NCBI GenBank assembly: GCA_020636005.1
Contig: JACJYR010000003.1
Location: forward strand, 868,001 to 932,000
Length of the DNA stretch: 64,000 bases
Reading direction: 5' to 3'
Source of the DNA: Lewinellaceae bacterium
Lineage (GTDB): Bacteria > Bacteroidota > Bacteroidia > Chitinophagales > Saprospiraceae
Position 1 is the stretch's first letter. The number at the start of each line of letters is the position of its first letter. Under the pieces are notes generated by a model. It was not told where the DNA came from. It ran no database searches and was given only the letters and a program-made list of their open reading frames with translations. Positions 52,501 through 60,499 of the stretch are shown here, one piece after another. A program made the position numbers and the translations under genes.

Positions 52501-52517
52501 AGTTCAAGTTTCACCAT
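49512..52517 (-). CDS. SusC/RagA family TonB-linked outer-membrane transporter
   Basis: 1001 aa. Signal peptide 1-25 (SFIVFAMALFFCAGAAFG). A carboxypeptidase-regulatory-like domain follows (about 28-105, ISGIVTDAGNGEPLIGVNIL), then the plug (about 115-230, VVIGYGTVKKEDATGS; GVQVTTNSEPGGGATIRIRG; LKDASATAIYGSRASNGVIL) and a beta-barrel ending in FGLNASF with the terminal aromatic residue. With the SusD protein it imports oligosaccharides or other large nutrients using TonB energy. First gene of the operon. No glycosidase is encoded within the operon in this window, so the substrate stays open. Confidence 0.97.
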   Translation of the reverse strand: MVKLELKSFIVFAMALFFCAGAAFGQRQISGIVTDAGNGEPLIGVNILVVGTSVGTITDLDGTYALELPNNATQLQYSYTGYSTLTMDIGASNTIDVRMEAGSVLSEVVVIGYGTVKKEDATGSIQEVGSSSFNRGAINSPQELLAGKVAGVQVTTNSEPGGGATIRIRGGSSLSASNDPLVVIDGVPIENSGVNGSRSPLNLVNPNDIETFTVLKDASATAIYGSRASNGVILITTKKGRLGKKITVDYNGQVSVNQVIKTIDVLNGDQYRELVNRLYDDGYFSASNPARSLMGNADTDWQSEIYQTGIGQDHNLSASGGVGPVPYRVSVGYTDRKGILKTDKFQRMTGAINLSPKFLDNHLQFNANLKGMRNENHFANRDAIGTAARFDPTQPVYFENNTNYGGYYTWLQANGDPQTLAPANPLAQLELKDDNSTVNRYIANGSVDYRFHFLPDLRANLNLGYDYSKGEGTVKVPEFASFSFNNQIINDAQGNPIDTIRGGQDNEYSQTKKNSLLEFYLNYVKDFGKSKLDVMGGYSWQHFYDEESFINRNAARDSIKTTIGEPKPRELYLLSLFGRLNYTLLDRYLFTFTMRRDGTSRFSPDARWGWFPAAALGVKIIDGDGKGAVSNLKLRLGWGITGQQDIGGYYEYLPTYVFNEDHAYYIFGTDTISTLRPEAYDYNIKWEQTTTYNVGVDYGFLDDRIYGSLEFYLRKTSDLLNNIQVCAGCNLSNFVNKNVGDLENRGVELSINAVPIQQKNLTWDLGFNVTANKNEITKLLDQNDSTYIGVLTGGISGGVGSNIQIHSVGYPANSFFVYEQVYDDNGKPIEGLYVDRSGDGSITEDDKYRLEKPLPDFYFGLTSNLSFYNFEFSFAARANVGNYVYNNISSESAYYERIYNSNNYLANVHSDINKLNFEKPQYFSDYYVQNASFLRFDHITLAYNFGNLTKGFANYLKIYATVQNPILITKYKGIDPEIQGGIDNNVYPRSRAFVFGLNASF

Positions 52518-52857
52518 ATTTAATGTGTTTTGTTTGTGAGAATGACAAGTATGCTTTGAAATGTATTTTCAACTCAAAGGTATGCAGCCTGCTCAAACGA
52601 AAAGGCATCCTCTGGAATGTTATGCCACTATTTAGAATGGTTTCATTTGGAAAAAGGGAAAGGTAAAACAGGGGCAATCGTTCAGGGCTTGAATAAAATG
52701 AATTTCATCTTGCAATACGAATCATTTAACCTAAACGCTTCCTGCGACCGGTATAAATTGCAAGAAACCGGAAGCAATTCCATCTTTTTGCATTGCTGTG
52801 CGAAGAAAAGACATTTTTACAAAATAGAATGGGTAAACAGGCGACTGTTCGAAGCTT
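52518..52857. other. Intergenic region with the sus operon promoter
   Basis: 340 bp upstream of susC-like and downstream of the acyltransferase gene. It must contain the operon promoter. I could not fix a Bacteroidota -33/-7 element with confidence. An 83-codon plus-strand frame (52617-52868) overlaps the end of the acyltransferase gene and was rejected. Confidence 0.45.
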
Positions 52858-54141
52858 TTAGTTTTTAAATTTTGCTTTTATAGACTCCCGTTCCAGCAGC
52901 AAATCTTCATAAACTTTTGCAGGCAGTTTGGCAGCTTTGCCCTTTGCCTTCCAGGACTTTTCAAAGTCCATGTACTTGATGGTAAAATAACCCAGCAAGG
53001 GTAGAACAACCACTGCCAGGCACAGAAAATATTTACCGGATACCAGGCCTGCCACAACCCATGCCATAAGGTAAAACAAGTATAAAAAAGCCGAAAGCAC
53101 AATGGAAACTGCCGCCCTGAATTCAATGCTTTTGGTCAACTTGTTGGCCAGCCAATTCCCTGTCAATACAGGCGGACAATTCAGCAAATAGCCGATCAGG
53201 TACACCAGCCAAAAAACTGCCAATCCCATCCCTCCGGCCAGGAGGTACTCACCTTGCTTTACCAGCCCATAGTCCGTTACCCCGGCATTTTTCAAGGAAG
53301 AAAAATAGCGGAGTACGGCCGTTTTCAAAGCTTCCTTTTCCGGTTGCTCCATATCGTTTACCCTCTGGGCTATGGCATGTTCCTCGAAGAGTGGCTTTGG
53401 ATCGGTTGAAAAGTCGGGAAATAATGGATCCGGCCTTTCATTACGGTTCATTTCGAGCAGGTGTTCAACCCACTCGTCATCTTCCGGCGAATCGATGTGA
53501 ATGACCCTTGCTGCCAGGCGTTTGGTCAGTTCATCCGTTACTGCATTGACGGCCCTGGCGCTGTTTTTCTGGTACATCGGGATGTACTCCGAAATGCGGA
53601 TTGGTTCGCCCAGGTCTATCATCACGTCCGACCGGAAGGAATCCGAATTGACATAGTTGACGCCAATAGGAACGAGGTGTATGTCCAGGTCGCCATCCTG
53701 CTCAAAAGAGCCAAAGACGATCCGGGCCGTTCCTTTCATAAGGGGTCGAAGGCGTTTTTCGTGTTTGGTGCGGCCTTCTGCCAAAATCATCAATGTCTTT
53801 TTATCCCTCAGTGCCTCATAGCATTTCCTAAAGGAATCGTAGTTGCTTTTCAGGCCAGCGTAGCCAATATCGTCCCGCCGGAAGACAGGGGTCAGCCGGT
53901 ACCAGTCGTATAGCTTGCGAACGAAAAAATTATTGACATACAAGTCGCCCCGTGCCAGGAAACTCAGGGGGTTTTCCAGCCAACAGGACAAGATGCACGG
54001 CTCTATGAACGCCGTAGGATGGTTGGAGGCAAGGATGATAGGCTTCCCCTTGGGCAGCACCTCCATGTTGGAAATGTAAATTTTCCTGAAATAGGTGCCA
54101 AGGGCTACTTTTGCAAACGGCCTTGTGATTTCGTAGAACAT
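52858..54141 (-). CDS. PlsC-type 1-acylglycerol-3-phosphate acyltransferase
   Basis: 427 aa. Residues about 15-240 form the PlsC domain. The first catalytic motif reads SNHPTAFIEP where the usual form is NHX4D, so the acidic residue here is Glu one place later; several Bacteroidota members have NHPNSFLDP at this site. The second motif is MILAEGRTKHEKRLRPLMKG (substrate-phosphate binding). The C-terminal third has membrane spans (about 305-330, 355-375, 380-400). It would acylate lysophosphatidate or a related glycerolipid at the inner membrane. Monocistronic as far as can be seen. Confidence 0.87.
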   Translation of the reverse strand: MFYEITRPFAKVALGTYFRKIYISNMEVLPKGKPIILASNHPTAFIEPCILSCWLENPLSFLARGDLYVNNFFVRKLYDWYRLTPVFRRDDIGYAGLKSNYDSFRKCYEALRDKKTLMILAEGRTKHEKRLRPLMKGTARIVFGSFEQDGDLDIHLVPIGVNYVNSDSFRSDVMIDLGEPIRISEYIPMYQKNSARAVNAVTDELTKRLAARVIHIDSPEDDEWVEHLLEMNRNERPDPLFPDFSTDPKPLFEEHAIAQRVNDMEQPEKEALKTAVLRYFSSLKNAGVTDYGLVKQGEYLLAGGMGLAVFWLVYLIGYLLNCPPVLTGNWLANKLTKSIEFRAAVSIVLSAFLYLFYLMAWVVAGLVSGKYFLCLAVVVLPLLGYFTIKYMDFEKSWKAKGKAAKLPAKVYEDLLLERESIKAKFKN

Positions 54142-54407
54142 GGATGGTGTTTATCCTTGTGTTTAACGGGGGGCAAAAATAGGGAAATCTTGAAAAGGTA
54201 ATCGGGTCGTAATACTTTATGGGAAAATTAGAATCTATAAAATTAAACCGTTGATTATCAAATTTTTAGTTCTGGTTTTCCCCAAAAAGTAATTTGTCAC
54301 GGATGGCTGAAGGGCAAAGTGGCCGCCCCGTTGGGGCTAAAAGACGTTACTATAAATACTGTAGCAGCCACCTAACTTCTATTTTGCGGCGCATCTACCA
54401 ACCAATT

Positions 54408-55322
54408 ATGGGCAAAGCAACAAAGTACCTTATTGTCGTGGGAGGGGCCACGGCCACCGGAAAAACAAACTTGTCCATTCAATTGGCCAGGCACTTTGGT
54501 GCTGAAATCATTTCAGCCGACAGCCGGCAGTTTTACCGGGAAATGAACATCGGCACGGCCAAACCATCACCCGAGGAACTGGAAATGGCCCCCCATCATT
54601 TTATAAACTCGCTGAGCGTCGAACAAGACTATTCGGTGGGTGATTTTGAAAAAGATGCGCTGGCCTTGTTGCGCAGTCTATTTGAGAAAAACGATGTGGC
54701 CATACTGGTGGGCGGTTCTGGCCTGTTCATTCAGGCGTTGTGCGAAGGGATGGACGAATTTCCAGAAATCCCCTCGGAAACCGTGGCCGAAGTGGCTGAA
54801 TTTTACAAAGAAAAGGGCCTTGAAGCGCTACAAAAGGAATTGGAAAAACATGATCCTGATTACTTTTTGAAAGTTGACCGGAACAACCCGCAACGGTTGA
54901 TGCGGGCCATTTCAGTATGCAGGGCTACCGGTGCCCCGTTTTCCAGTTTCCTGCAACAGGGAAAACGAGAGCGCCCCTTTCAGCCTATCTATATTTTGTT
55001 GGAATTTGACAGGGAGTTGCTTTACAAAAGGATCAACCAGCGGGTGGACGATATGATGGAAGCGGGCCTCCTGGAAGAAGCAAAAAATCTTTTCCCCAAG
55101 AAACAACTAAACGCCCTCCAAACGGTGGGCTACCAGGAACTCTTCGACTTTTTGGATGGAAAAAAATCCCTCCCTGAAGCATTTGAACTCATTAAGCGGA
55201 ACACCCGACGATATGCAAAACGCCAGATGACCTGGTTCAGGAAATATGGGCAATGGCAGCGCTTCAATCCCACCGATACCGCGGCCATTATTGATTTTAT
55301 CAACCAGGAAATATCCAGATGA
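54408..55322 (+). CDS. miaA: tRNA dimethylallyltransferase
   Basis: 304 aa from MGKATKYL; a 38-codon extension upstream looks non-coding and would push the P-loop too far in. Adds an isopentenyl group to A37 of tRNAs reading UNN codons. Motifs: Walker A VVGGATATGKTNLS, then EIISADSRQFYREMNIGTAK (DSRQ loop), AILVGGSGLFIQALCEGM, NPQRLMRAISVCRATGAPFS and the C-terminal ALQTVGYQELFDFL and RRYAKRQMTWFRK (tRNA contact). Full length. It stands alone. Confidence 0.97.
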   Translation: MGKATKYLIVVGGATATGKTNLSIQLARHFGAEIISADSRQFYREMNIGTAKPSPEELEMAPHHFINSLSVEQDYSVGDFEKDALALLRSLFEKNDVAILVGGSGLFIQALCEGMDEFPEIPSETVAEVAEFYKEKGLEALQKELEKHDPDYFLKVDRNNPQRLMRAISVCRATGAPFSSFLQQGKRERPFQPIYILLEFDRELLYKRINQRVDDMMEAGLLEEAKNLFPKKQLNALQTVGYQELFDFLDGKKSLPEAFELIKRNTRRYAKRQMTWFRKYGQWQRFNPTDTAAIIDFINQEISR

Positions 55323-55502
55323 AACCGTTCCTGACAGATGTTTGGGTTTTGTCAGAAGTCCAATTTTCGCAAGCATGACAGAATTTGGTTTTAAAACATA
55401 GCTGCTGTGTTTAAAAAACATGCTGCGTTCAATATTTCATGTTTACAATTGTCACAGCCTCAGTACCATCGCTGACTTTTCAGAAACCGCTTGACGGGCC
55501 AC

Positions 55503-56324
55503 TCAGCTTCCCTCGTTTTTCTTTATTACAAAAATCACCTCTTTGCGGACGAGGTTCCCAAGTTCCTGATAAGGGATCAGGAAATCCGTTGGCCCTTCGG
55601 AGTAGGCAGCAGCTTCGTAGGGGTTGTACCAAAAATAAATTCCTTCGTTTTGTATTTCAAAGTTCTGGGGCAACTTAAAGCCCTCATCCCAAAAATAACC
55701 AGCCTTCATGATATCCGTAGCCAAGGGTAAACCCTTTGTTTTCTTAAAATGCTTTTCTGCCAGGGCAAGCAGGGCTGCCGTGTCGGTCACGATATCGCCC
55801 CATTCCAGTTGCCGGCCCGTGTTTTGATCGAAATTAAGGATGGTGACAAAAGAGTTGGGATGAGCGCCTCCGGCGTATGCATAAGTGGTAAAAGATGCAG
55901 CGGCCACTTTGGAGGTACGCAAGGCTCCCTCCCCGTTGATGGTCACTTCCCAACCAGTAGTGGCAGCGGGGTCAGAAACTTTGTTTGAATTCCATTCATT
56001 CAGAAATGCGTCCACCGCCAATACGAGGCTGGCTTTAGTGGGCCGCCCTTCAAAACCCTCAAAAGCCAGGTTTTGAATCAGCAGGTTCAGAATGCTGTCG
56101 TTAATAGCCTGGCAGGCGGCTTGGTTTGGGCCTTTAGCCACAGGATATTTAATGTCCACCCTGGCACAGGCGGGGGAAGCCTCGTTGCAGTCACCCGTTT
56201 GTTTTTGATAGGAATTCAACTCGAAAAACAAGCCTTGCCCGTCATTGGGGCGGCTCTTATTTTGGTGGCAGGAGATCGTGCAATAGCATAGAATCAGTAT
56301 CAGTACGCTTGGGAATATCCTCAT
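55503..56324 (-). CDS. DUF3298/DUF4163-type lipoprotein (RsiV-like fold)
   Basis: 273 aa. Lipoprotein signal (SVLILILCYCTISC, Cys19). The body has the DUF4163 and DUF3298 arrangement: PVAKGPNQAACQAINDSILN, then AGGAHPNSFVTILNFDQNTG (the conserved GGAHPN motif), LEWGDIVTDTAALLALAEKH and FLIPYQELGNLVRKEVIFVI. The same fold occurs in the lysozyme-binding anti-sigma RsiV, but here there is no sigma-binding part, and many lipoproteins share it with unknown roles. Convergent with miaA. Confidence 0.85.
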   Translation of the reverse strand: MRIFPSVLILILCYCTISCHQNKSRPNDGQGLFFELNSYQKQTGDCNEASPACARVDIKYPVAKGPNQAACQAINDSILNLLIQNLAFEGFEGRPTKASLVLAVDAFLNEWNSNKVSDPAATTGWEVTINGEGALRTSKVAAASFTTYAYAGGAHPNSFVTILNFDQNTGRQLEWGDIVTDTAALLALAEKHFKKTKGLPLATDIMKAGYFWDEGFKLPQNFEIQNEGIYFWYNPYEAAAYSEGPTDFLIPYQELGNLVRKEVIFVIKKNEGS

Positions 56325-56537
56325 AGGATAATTGGTTTTTATAAATTTTAGCTTTAGCGCCTTACAGGGTCAAAGGGATTTATCCAGCAAAAAAGTGAAG
56401 TGAGTCCGGCAGGTTTTCGTTTTGAGGCTGCAAACTTATGTTAGTACAAGGACATTTTCCAGGAAATAGCGGCTTGCTTTTTTTTCAAATTTAAAAAGCC
56501 GAAAGACATTCCCTACTTTTACAAAAAATTATTGCCG

Positions 56538-58319
56538 ATGAAAAATATCCTACCCTTACTGATCTGCATGTTCTGTGCCCAGGGCATTTTTTGCCAAGAC
56601 CCTGAATTACCCCATTGGGAAACCAAAGAAGAACAAGCCCTGCGGAGGTGGCAAGCCTTTACCAATCCCGGAATGGACAAGCTCACCCCTACTCCGCCGC
56701 CCCATCCGGTCAGGCACATGGCCGAATGGGAAGAGCTGGAGGCGCTGGCCATAACCTGGCGGGTACCCAGCTACAATAGCATTTATACTGAAATGGTGCG
56801 CTATGCCTCGCAGGAGGTGAGGGTGCTGATCATCGTGGGCGACAATGCTGCCAAAACGCAGATTACCAATATTTTACAGGCCAACAATATTGGTATGGAC
56901 AATGTAGAATTTATCATTGCAGACAATAATTCCGTTTGGATGCGGGATTATGGGCCTCAGTGTGTGTATGCCAACGATGTGGAAGAGGAATACATCATTG
57001 ATTGGATTTACAACCGCCCCCGGCCCAAAGACAACCTGCTGCCGGTGACTATCGGCGACTACCTGGGCATACCGGTGTATTCTACCACCGAAGCCCCCGA
57101 TGACCTGGTGCACACGGGCGGGAATTTCACATCGGATGGCCTGGGCACCGGTTTTTCCTCCAAACTGGTTTTGGATGAAAACGGCCCAAATAGCCAATAT
57201 TTAGTAGGCCCTCCCCATACCGAGGCTGAAATTGACGAACTGATGAACACCTACATGGGCATCAATCGGTACATCAAAATGAATACCCTGCCCTACGACG
57301 AAATCCACCACATTGACATGCACATGAAACTGCTGGATGAGGAAACCATCCTCATGGGCGAATACCCGGAAGGCATGGCGGACGGCCCTGCCATCGAAGC
57401 CAACCTGCAATACGTGCTGTCCAACTTCAACTCTCCATTTGGCAAACCTTATAAAGTCGTCCGGATACTGCAGCCGCCCAAAAACGGGCTGTACCCACCC
57501 AACCAGTTCTCGGATTACCGCACTTACACCAATTCGGTTTTTGTCAACAAAACCATCATGGTACCTTTTTATGAAGAGCAATACGACACCATCGCCCAAA
57601 GAATTTATGAAGAAAACTTTCCCGGATATAAGGTGGTAGGCATCAATTGCAACAGCATCATTTCTTCGCTGGGTGCGCTGCATTGCATCACCAAGGAGAT
57701 CGGCGTGAAAGACCCTTTGTGGATTGTCCACGACCGTTGGGAAAATATTGAAGACAACAACAGTTGGGGCGATTATGAAATAACGGCTACCATCAAACAC
57801 AAATCGGGCATCGCCAATGCCCAGGTTTATTTCACGACCGATACTTCATTGGCCTACAGCCCCCTCGATATGGTTTTGGTGGACGCTTCCACCGATACCT
57901 GGTCGGCCAGCATCCCGCACCAGGACAATGGCACGGAGATTTTTTACTACATCCATGCCGAAGCCAATTCTTCCAAGGAACAAGTGAGGCCGCTCGTGGC
58001 CCCTGTTGGCTATTACAATTTTACCGTAAACGACGAATTTTCTGCCGTTTCAGAAAAAACGACCATCCAATTTCAGCCAATATATCCCAATCCTGCCGAT
58101 GCAGTGGCGGTGCTGCCTGTTTCTACAAATTTGTCGGAACATGCAAACATTGAAGTGAGGGACGTCTTTGGAAGGAAGGTCGAAACGATTTTCTCCGGAA
58201 CGCTGCCCATTGGTGCGTCCAATTATTTCCTGCAAACGTGCACCTATGCTCCCGGGGCTTACTTTGTTACTTTAAAAACCAACACCTCCATGATGACCCA
58301 GAAGTTGGTAGTGAGGTAA
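56538..58319 (+). CDS. Secreted agmatine deiminase-family protein with T9SS sorting domain
   Basis: 593 aa from MKNILPLLICMFCAQ (signal peptide to about residue 20). Residues about 55-410 are a peptidylarginine/agmatine deiminase domain: NSVWMRDYGPQCVYA, VHTGGNFTSDG, HHIDMHMKLLDE (His258, Asp260) and LGALHCITKEIG (Cys383), so the guanidine-hydrolase residues are all present. A C-terminal extension of about 180 residues includes an Ig-like section and a type A T9SS sorting domain (QPIYPNPADAVAVLPV, APGAYFVTLKTNT). Cytoplasmic agmatine deiminases lack this, so the enzyme should act outside the cell, perhaps on agmatine or peptidylarginine. Confidence 0.87.
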   Translation: MKNILPLLICMFCAQGIFCQDPELPHWETKEEQALRRWQAFTNPGMDKLTPTPPPHPVRHMAEWEELEALAITWRVPSYNSIYTEMVRYASQEVRVLIIVGDNAAKTQITNILQANNIGMDNVEFIIADNNSVWMRDYGPQCVYANDVEEEYIIDWIYNRPRPKDNLLPVTIGDYLGIPVYSTTEAPDDLVHTGGNFTSDGLGTGFSSKLVLDENGPNSQYLVGPPHTEAEIDELMNTYMGINRYIKMNTLPYDEIHHIDMHMKLLDEETILMGEYPEGMADGPAIEANLQYVLSNFNSPFGKPYKVVRILQPPKNGLYPPNQFSDYRTYTNSVFVNKTIMVPFYEEQYDTIAQRIYEENFPGYKVVGINCNSIISSLGALHCITKEIGVKDPLWIVHDRWENIEDNNSWGDYEITATIKHKSGIANAQVYFTTDTSLAYSPLDMVLVDASTDTWSASIPHQDNGTEIFYYIHAEANSSKEQVRPLVAPVGYYNFTVNDEFSAVSEKTTIQFQPIYPNPADAVAVLPVSTNLSEHANIEVRDVFGRKVETIFSGTLPIGASNYFLQTCTYAPGAYFVTLKTNTSMMTQKLVVR

Positions 58320-58400
58320 GATGGCAGGCACTGGATTTACATTTGCCAAAAAAAAACTGGAGGGATGGGCCTGGAGTGAAAATTTTTGGGAAAAAAATTA

Positions 58401-58560
58401 CGCTCATCACCTCTTTAAAGTGGAGTGGGCATTTCAGCACCGTTTAAGTTTTGAGTGGCCGGGTTATCAAACACGGCAGTTTAGCGCCGGAACCGCCGGG
58501 TTTGATAACCCGGCCTAGCCACCTAAAATTCTGCATTTCACCTCATAGAAGGGATGAGCG
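58401..58560. repeat. MITE-like repeat with terminal inverted repeats, copy 2
   Basis: 160-bp relative of 13969-14168. It keeps the ends (CGCTCATCACCTCTTTAA on the left, AGAAGGGATGAGCG on the right) and the central GCCGGGTTATCAAAC hairpin, but has one less internal unit. It follows the agmatine-deiminase-family gene by 82 bp. Confidence 0.82.
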
Positions 58561-58662
58561 AAAAATTCACGTCAAGCCCTTCACAAAAAGTCCGCATCTA
58601 CGACGGGCGCAACGTAAGCATTTTCAAATATTCATGGCTTCATTGTTCCCAGGCATTGCGGC

Positions 58663-58776
58663 TTAGTAACGATGAAAAAATAACTTCGCTATTTTGATGT
58701 TGAAACCCCAGCACTGGAAGGGTTTTTTAAAAGTAATCCCGATGTGAAATCGGGATTATTTTTCCTTCGATCCTTA
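58663..58776 (-). repeat. 114-bp hairpin repeat family, copy C (reversed)
   Basis: Complement of the family seen at 29275-29388. The stem ATCCCGATGTGAAATCGGGAT is followed by a T-run. It begins 4 bp after the stop codon of the minus-strand glycosidase gene at 58780, so here it may act as that gene's terminator. Confidence 0.87.
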
Positions 58777-58779
58777 GTA

Positions 58780-60345
58780 TCACTTTAACCGCTTGGCCCT
58801 GTTTTTCTTGATCAACACTGCATGCCATTTGCTCAGCAAGCTCTCTGTGTGTTGGCGGTTCATGGCAGAAGCCACATAGGTATAGGACTTGCTTTGCTGG
58901 ACTTCTTTATCTTCTACTGTTATTTTTTTCAACCCGTTCAGGGGCAGGATTTTGAAAATATTTTCCGGGTTGTTGTAGTCGCCGGGAAGGCGATCTTCGA
59001 AGCGGTAAATGACCAGGTAACTGGCGTTTTCTTCTGTGGCTGGCAGGCTTACATTGAAAGACAGGGTACCCTTTTTATATTTCGGCCTGCTCATCGTTGG
59101 AGGTGCCGAAGCAGGCAGCTCCATGTAAGCCAGTTCCGGCAAAAGTGCAGGCACACTGAAATAATGGTTTCGCAACGAATCCAGGACGCCCAGAGGATTT
59201 TTTTTCAGGGAACTGGTATTGTAAAAAATGCTGCCCTCGACGCCGGGGGTACTGCGGTTGAGCCTGACTTGCCTGGGCACTTCGTCCCGTTTGCTCCATG
59301 CTGGTTCGGGATTGGTACCTACTTTATAGACAGCAATGCCGGCGTACACGTTACGGTCGTATGCATTGTTCTTCCACCAATTTAGCAGCACCTCATAGTC
59401 GGCGATGGGAAAGCCGATGTTCCAATAAAGTTGTGGCGCCACATAATCGATCCAACCTTTTTCCAACCAGCTTCTTACATCTGCGAACAAGTCGTCATAG
59501 GTATTGATACCAGCTTTAGTGGCCGATCCCAATTGTGGGTCTTTATCGGCGTTGCGCCAGACGCCGAAAGGGCTGACGCCAAATTTCACTTGTGGTGCCA
59601 TGGTTTTCAGCATGGTGGATACCTGCGAAATCAGTTTGTCCACATTGCTGCGGCGCCAATCGTCAATGCTGCCGTAGCCCAAGCCATATTTTGCAAAGTC
59701 CGCCGCATCGGGAAACAACTCGCCGCCGGAAGGGTATGGATAAAAATAGTCGTCGAAATGGATAGCATCCACATTGTACTCCATCACGATTTCCATCACG
59801 ATTTCCGTGATGTAATTCCTGACGTCCGGGAGGGCTGGGTTGAAATAAAGCTTGCCGCCATAGCGTATGAACCATTCCGGATGGTGTTTGTAGGGGTGAT
59901 AACCCGCCAGGGTAGCGGTAATGGTATCCATGCTGGCCCGGTAGGGGTTTAACCAGGCGTGGAATTCCATATTGTGCTGGTGCGCCGATGCTACCATGAA
60001 AGTCAAGGGGTCAAACCCCTCATTGGGCGCGTCGCCCTGCTTGCCGGTCAGGTATTTCGACCAGGGGGCTATTTTTGATTTATAAAACGCATCGCCAGCG
60101 GGGCGCACCTGGGCCAGTACAGCGTTGAAACCTGCACCTTGCAGCAGATCCATATTGGCCTTCCACTCTTCCGAGAAACGGCTTTTGTCCAAACTGGGCG
60201 TGGTTGGAAAATCAATATTTGCAACCGTGGCTATCCAAGCCCCCCGGAATTCCCTTTTTGGAAAAACCTCCTGTGCCTGTGGGATTTGAATGAAAAAAAT
60301 GGTAGCAAAACAAGATAAAATGACCGGAAACAAAGCTTTTCTCAT
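58780..60345 (-). CDS. GHL10/DUF187-type glycosidase-like protein
   Basis: 521 aa. Signal peptide 1-24 (LFPVILSCFATIFFIQIPQA). Residues about 30-370 match the GHL10 family of putative TIM-barrel glycosidases: REFRGAWIATVANIDFPTTP, AGFNAVLAQVRPAGDAFYKS, HAWLNPYRASMD, NVDAIHFDDYFYP, KFGVSPFGVWRN and GWIDYVAPQLYWNIGFP. The C-terminal part (about 400-515) is a fibronectin-like domain (KGTLSFNVSLPA, YTYVASAMNRQHT). These proteins are associated with cell-wall or glycan hydrolysis, mostly unproven. The gene lies 154 bp after the PDZ gene, with a terminator between. Confidence 0.88.
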   Translation of the reverse strand: MRKALFPVILSCFATIFFIQIPQAQEVFPKREFRGAWIATVANIDFPTTPSLDKSRFSEEWKANMDLLQGAGFNAVLAQVRPAGDAFYKSKIAPWSKYLTGKQGDAPNEGFDPLTFMVASAHQHNMEFHAWLNPYRASMDTITATLAGYHPYKHHPEWFIRYGGKLYFNPALPDVRNYITEIVMEIVMEYNVDAIHFDDYFYPYPSGGELFPDAADFAKYGLGYGSIDDWRRSNVDKLISQVSTMLKTMAPQVKFGVSPFGVWRNADKDPQLGSATKAGINTYDDLFADVRSWLEKGWIDYVAPQLYWNIGFPIADYEVLLNWWKNNAYDRNVYAGIAVYKVGTNPEPAWSKRDEVPRQVRLNRSTPGVEGSIFYNTSSLKKNPLGVLDSLRNHYFSVPALLPELAYMELPASAPPTMSRPKYKKGTLSFNVSLPATEENASYLVIYRFEDRLPGDYNNPENIFKILPLNGLKKITVEDKEVQQSKSYTYVASAMNRQHTESLLSKWHAVLIKKNRAKRLK

Positions 60346-60420
60346 GGGTAATGATTGAAGAGTTGTTACGTGTTTACTGAAAATTAAAAGTCAAATCGAG
60401 GGGGTAAAGTTATCAAAAAC

Positions 60421-60457
60421 AAAATGGGACGGCAATGTTAACTGCCATCCCATTTTT
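60421..60457 (-). terminator. Terminator of the PDZ/T9SS gene
   Basis: AAAATGGGACGGCA pairs with TGCCATCCCATTTT (one mismatch) across an 8-9-nt loop, with A/T runs on both sides. It lies 43 bp past the stop of the minus-strand gene. Confidence 0.82.
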
Positions 60458-60499
60458 TAGATTTGAATGAAACGCCTTACAACGTCAAGCTCTTTATTC

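Noticed and set aside
52617..52868. 83-codon plus-strand gene
   Set aside because: It runs into the acyltransferase gene end and has no recognisable features; likely sus promoter region.
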